From JARROD01 sp037384225 (GTDB lineage Bacteria > Pseudomonadota > Gammaproteobacteria > Pseudomonadales > Cellvibrionaceae): a stretch of 8,488 nucleotides of DNA. A program made the translations under genes and the position numbers. Positions 6,330 to 8,488 of this stretch are shown here, piece by piece. Numbering within the stretch: the stretch's first letter is position 1; every line of letters begins with the position of its first letter. A model generated the notes under the pieces. That model worked only from the letters and a program-made list of their open reading frames with translations, did no database searches and was not told the DNA's origin. The stretch covers positions 1 to 8,488 of the forward strand of contig JARROD010000159.1 of NCBI GenBank assembly GCA_037384225.1, read 5' to 3'.

Positions 6330-8255
6330 TTAGTTGGGATCGTACAACCAGAGTGTATTATTTGTCTGGAAACCATCTTCCCCCACAATAATACGGCCAT
6401 CGTCGAGCACGACAACGTTATCCGGTTGTGAAAGTTTATCACTGTCACACCGTTCGGCGCCGGTCAACTCAGATTCAAAGGTGCTGCCCATGACCACCGG
6501 TTCGATGCGGTTAACATCGTAACCTGCGTTCAGCTTCATACGATAAACACCACCGCAATCACTGACCCGGGTGGACAGTCGAATATCGCCTTCACCATCG
6601 GTCATACCGCTGGTCATATAGGAAATGGCAAAATAGACATAGGCGTCTTCGACCGCTTCACCCTCAATCAAGTCCACACCTTCGACCGCTTCCCTGGCCC
6701 GCTTCTGGTTGATGTAAATACCCTCGAATTTTTTCCACTCCGCCGTCGCGCCCTTGGCCCGCGCCGCTTTGCGCGACTCCAGGAAGGCGATGCGGTTATC
6801 CATGGCTTCGCCCGCGGTTACCGCACCGCCAAAAGTGTTAGCGCCGCTATAACCGGCAGTGACCGCCGGCGCATACGCCGTGTCGTAGGCGGGATAGTTC
6901 GCATCGCCGCTGGCCCAGGCAATAGCATCGGCATCGGTCAGATAGCTGCTTTTTCCCGCTACATAATTTGAGGTATTAATTGCATCGTATTCCGCAATCC
7001 AGGTTTCAATCTCGGCATCGTTGCCAGAGGCCAGTTCGATCCATTCAATATCAAAACCCGTGGTGATGGGATCAAAACTGCCGTCCTGGTTAACTTTGGC
7101 GGCGTAGAGAGTGCCTGAACTCAAATCGCCGGCGACGTCGGCAACGAACTTGAACAACACGCCATTGGTATCATCCTGAGACAGGTAGGCGGTTTTCTGA
7201 TCGGGCATGACAATAGCGTTTTCGTGTTCGAAACGTCCCATGACGTAGTGCTTTACCGGCACCGGCGTCGCCGAGGTGGGTTGGGTAATCTCCACAATAT
7301 AATGATAGCGATACGTATTGGGGAAAGGATCCGCATCAATGGCGCCACTGGCTGTCGGATCGAGATTTAACGCCAGTTGGTCGCGGCGCGCATCGCTAGC
7401 CGATGGGTCGTTCCAAAGGTGAGTACTGTCGCCGAAGTTGCCCCATTCCTCCGATGTCAGGGGGGTACCCCAGGGTGACAGGGAACCGAAGCAGTTGGCC
7501 AGGGTTCCCCATGCCCCGAAATCAATCATCTGTACATCCGTGTTATCGACTTCCCAGTAACCGGTCAGAGCACCGCCGGACGCTGATTTTTTCAATTTTA
7601 TCCGACTCATACCACCCGGCACGTTTTCCCAGTTTGTAAACAGATAGCCTTCCGTCTCCGAGGTGGGAATATAAGCGTTAAAATCGGGATGATCAGCAGC
7701 GTAGAGTGAAACCAGAGAACCCTCGGCATCCGTCGAGGTAACCGCTCCCAAGCCTTCGGGCAAACTGCCGCTAAAAGTATCGCCGCCTTGACCCAGTATC
7801 TGATATTCCCCGTAATAGACTTTGACCGTTTGCCTGTCTTCTTCGGTAGTGGGCACAGGCGTCGAGGTGAGGTTGACAGGCAGCTTGTGTATATTGACAC
7901 CCGCCAAAACACCGACCGTTCCTATAGTAAATTCGGAATTATTTTCACTACTCGGATGCTGGACATTAAAGAAAAGATCGCCGGCTTCTGTGGCGAAAAT
8001 ACCGGTGACTTCCGCGCCCTGGGGCAGGGTCGCCAAACGGGTCAATCTGCTGTCAGCGCCATCAAGGCCGTCTGTCCCATTGCTTCCATCGGCCCCGTCA
8101 TTCCCATCGGCGCCAGCGGTTCCGTCCGCACCCTCTGCGCCGTCAATACCGTCTCTACCGTCGTCGCCATCATCACCGCAACCTGAAAGAATCCCTGCTG
8201 CAATCAGTAAGATAGCAGCAGGAACTTTTCGCCATATCAGACTTGTTTCACTCAT
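6330..8255 (-). CDS. PhoX/DUF839-like beta-propeller lipoprotein with collagen-like stalk
   Basis: A 641-residue secreted lipoprotein. Residues 1-26 are a Sec lipoprotein signal with lipobox LSGC (Cys26); Gly at +2 predicts outer-membrane sorting. Fourteen Gly-X-Y triplets, rich in Asp and Ala, follow (27-68). The rest matches the PhoX/DUF839 family: EGYLFTNWEN (202-211), NCFGSLSPWGTPLTSEEW (254-271, with the Cys that ligates iron in PhoX, by recollection), GRFEHENAIV (340-349), SRKAARAKGATAEWKKFEG (494-512) and PDNVVVLDDGRIIVGEDG (611-628). PhoX enzymes are Fe/Ca-dependent phosphomonoesterases, but activity here is inferred. The block GAEVTG...DLFFNVQHP (80-101), usually C-terminal in PhoX, is N-terminal here, suggesting a circular permutation. 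No twin-arginine signal is seen. The gene starts at an ATG with weak GGGAA 10 nt upstream. It lies downstream of a Pho-box-like array and upstream of the di-heme lipoprotein gene. Confidence 0.85.
   Translation of the reverse strand: MSETSLIWRKVPAAILLIAAGILSGCGDDGDDGRDGIDGAEGADGTAGADGNDGADGSNGTDGLDGADSRLTRLATLPQGAEVTGIFATEAGDLFFNVQHPSSENNSEFTIGTVGVLAGVNIHKLPVNLTSTPVPTTEEDRQTVKVYYGEYQILGQGGDTFSGSLPEGLGAVTSTDAEGSLVSLYAADHPDFNAYIPTSETEGYLFTNWENVPGGMSRIKLKKSASGGALTGYWEVDNTDVQMIDFGAWGTLANCFGSLSPWGTPLTSEEWGNFGDSTHLWNDPSASDARRDQLALNLDPTASGAIDADPFPNTYRYHYIVEITQPTSATPVPVKHYVMGRFEHENAIVMPDQKTAYLSQDDTNGVLFKFVADVAGDLSSGTLYAAKVNQDGSFDPITTGFDIEWIELASGNDAEIETWIAEYDAINTSNYVAGKSSYLTDADAIAWASGDANYPAYDTAYAPAVTAGYSGANTFGGAVTAGEAMDNRIAFLESRKAARAKGATAEWKKFEGIYINQKRAREAVEGVDLIEGEAVEDAYVYFAISYMTSGMTDGEGDIRLSTRVSDCGGVYRMKLNAGYDVNRIEPVVMGSTFESELTGAERCDSDKLSQPDNVVVLDDGRIIVGEDGFQTNNTLWLYDPN
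8050..8177 (-). repeat. Segment coding for 14 collagen-like Gly-X-Y triplets
   Basis: This part of the PhoX-like gene encodes residues 27-68, an uninterrupted run of 14 triplets starting with Gly and with Asp at many Y positions, and no Pro. It follows the lipidated Cys directly, so it would act as a stalk or linker from the membrane to the propeller. The complementary strand gives a Pro/Ser-rich open frame that is only its shadow. Confidence 0.85.
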
Positions 8256-8318
8256 AATATTGTAATTCCCACGCTGGATGTATTCGGACGCACCCTATCA
8301 AGGAAGTGTGAACAATAA

Positions 8319-8358
8319 GCGGCAGAAAAATGACAGAAGAACGACAATTTAATTTCAG
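8319..8358 (-). promoter_or_regulatory. Pho-box-like array (candidate PhoB site) upstream of the PhoX-like gene
   Basis: Reading leftward, four 7-bp units are spaced by 4-bp T/A-rich spacers (11-bp period): CTGAAAT (8352-8358), TTGTCGT (8341-8347), CTGTCAT (8330-8336) and CTGCCGC (8319-8325). Spacers are TAAA, TCTT and TTTT. The Pho-box unit of PhoB is CTGTCAT with a 4-bp AT-rich spacer, so one unit is perfect, two match at 5 of 7 and one at 4 of 7. The orientation is toward the PhoX-like gene, whose start is 63 bp beyond the array. A -10-like TATTGT lies at 8312-8317, about 12 bp past the perfect unit. Confidence 0.72.
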
Positions 8359-8394
8359 ATAGTAGAATATATACCCAAAGCGTTTGAGATTTAG

Positions 8395-8488
8395 GTGCAC
8401 AGAGCACGCCCCTTTTTGTCCCTGGCCGCGTTGCTCCTCCTCACATGGGGCCTGCCATGCAGCGTCGTCGCGCCTTCCCAGGAACAAA
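8395..8488 (+). CDS. 5' end of a gene for a signal-peptide protein (cut by window edge)
   Basis: Thirty-one codons from GTG 8395 to the window end encode MHRARPFLSLAALLLLTWGL followed by PCSVVAPSQEQ, a typical Sec signal peptide: two Arg in the n-region, a Leu-rich core and a small-residue c-region near SVVA. An in-frame TAG directly precedes the GTG, so translation cannot begin further upstream; the Shine-Dalgarno is weak (GAG at 8386-8388). A -10-like TAGAAT at 8363-8368 precedes it. It is divergent from the PhoX-like gene and may share the regulatory region. No function can be read from the fragment. Confidence 0.55.
   Translation, partial: MHRARPFLSLAALLLLTWGLPCSVVAPSQEQ

Noticed and set aside
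7822..8265. Plus-strand Pro/Ser-rich open frame
   Set aside because: It is the complement of the Gly-X-Y coding run: Gly codons read as Pro or Ser on the other strand.
8248..8487. Minus-strand open frame upstream of the PhoX-like gene
   Set aside because: It reads through the Pho-box-like array and opposite the signal peptide of the divergent gene, overlaps the PhoX-like start, and encodes nothing recognisable.

Overview
The window reads as a Gram-negative chromosome segment, probably from an aquatic gammaproteobacterium. The support is an outer-membrane beta-barrel protein of the Omp85 type, two lipobox lipoproteins, a periplasmic c-type cytochrome, PhoB-type direct repeats, moderately GC-rich DNA and tightly packed genes. 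I see no transposase, integrase, tRNA, rRNA or CRISPR array. The taxonomic call below 'Proteobacteria' is inference.

Layout from left to right. (1) 7-2511, minus strand: a two-gene operon with a GCS2-type glutamate-cysteine ligase-like enzyme (promoter-proximal) followed 12 bp later by a zinc-dependent succinylglutamate desuccinylase/aspartoacylase-family amidohydrolase. One family forms an amide or gamma-glutamyl bond and the other cleaves amide bonds, so they may act on the same small molecule. (2) 2512-2784: a divergent intergenic region with a perfect 14-bp tandem duplication and a 27-codon small ORF that has a strong Shine-Dalgarno sequence. (3) 2785-4494, plus strand: an exported single-POTRA BamA/TamA-like outer-membrane barrel. 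(4) 4491-8255, minus strand: a two-gene lipoprotein unit. The promoter-proximal gene (6330-8255) is a PhoX/DUF839-like beta-propeller on a collagen-like Gly-X-Y stalk. The second gene (4491-6176) is a di-heme CXXCH lipoprotein of unrecognised family. A strong hairpin without a U-tract lies between them. (5) 8256-8394: an intergenic region with four 7-bp units at an 11-bp period, resembling a Pho box and oriented toward the PhoX-like gene. (6) 8395-8488, plus strand: the first 31 codons of a gene whose product begins with a signal peptide, cut by the window edge.

The most interesting region is the right half. The PhoX-like protein appears circularly permuted relative to canonical PhoX: the GCEVTG...QHPG block, which normally ends the protein, is here just after the N-terminal stalk. 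It carries a Sec lipoprotein signal instead of a Tat signal, and it is preceded by a convincing Pho-box-like array. Its operon partner is a di-heme lipoprotein with Asp at +2, the E. coli-type inner-membrane retention signal, while the PhoX-like protein has Gly at +2 and should go to the outer membrane. This suggests a phosphate-starvation-induced envelope system joining a metallo-propeller to a heme protein. The joint function is inference; the motifs are directly visible.
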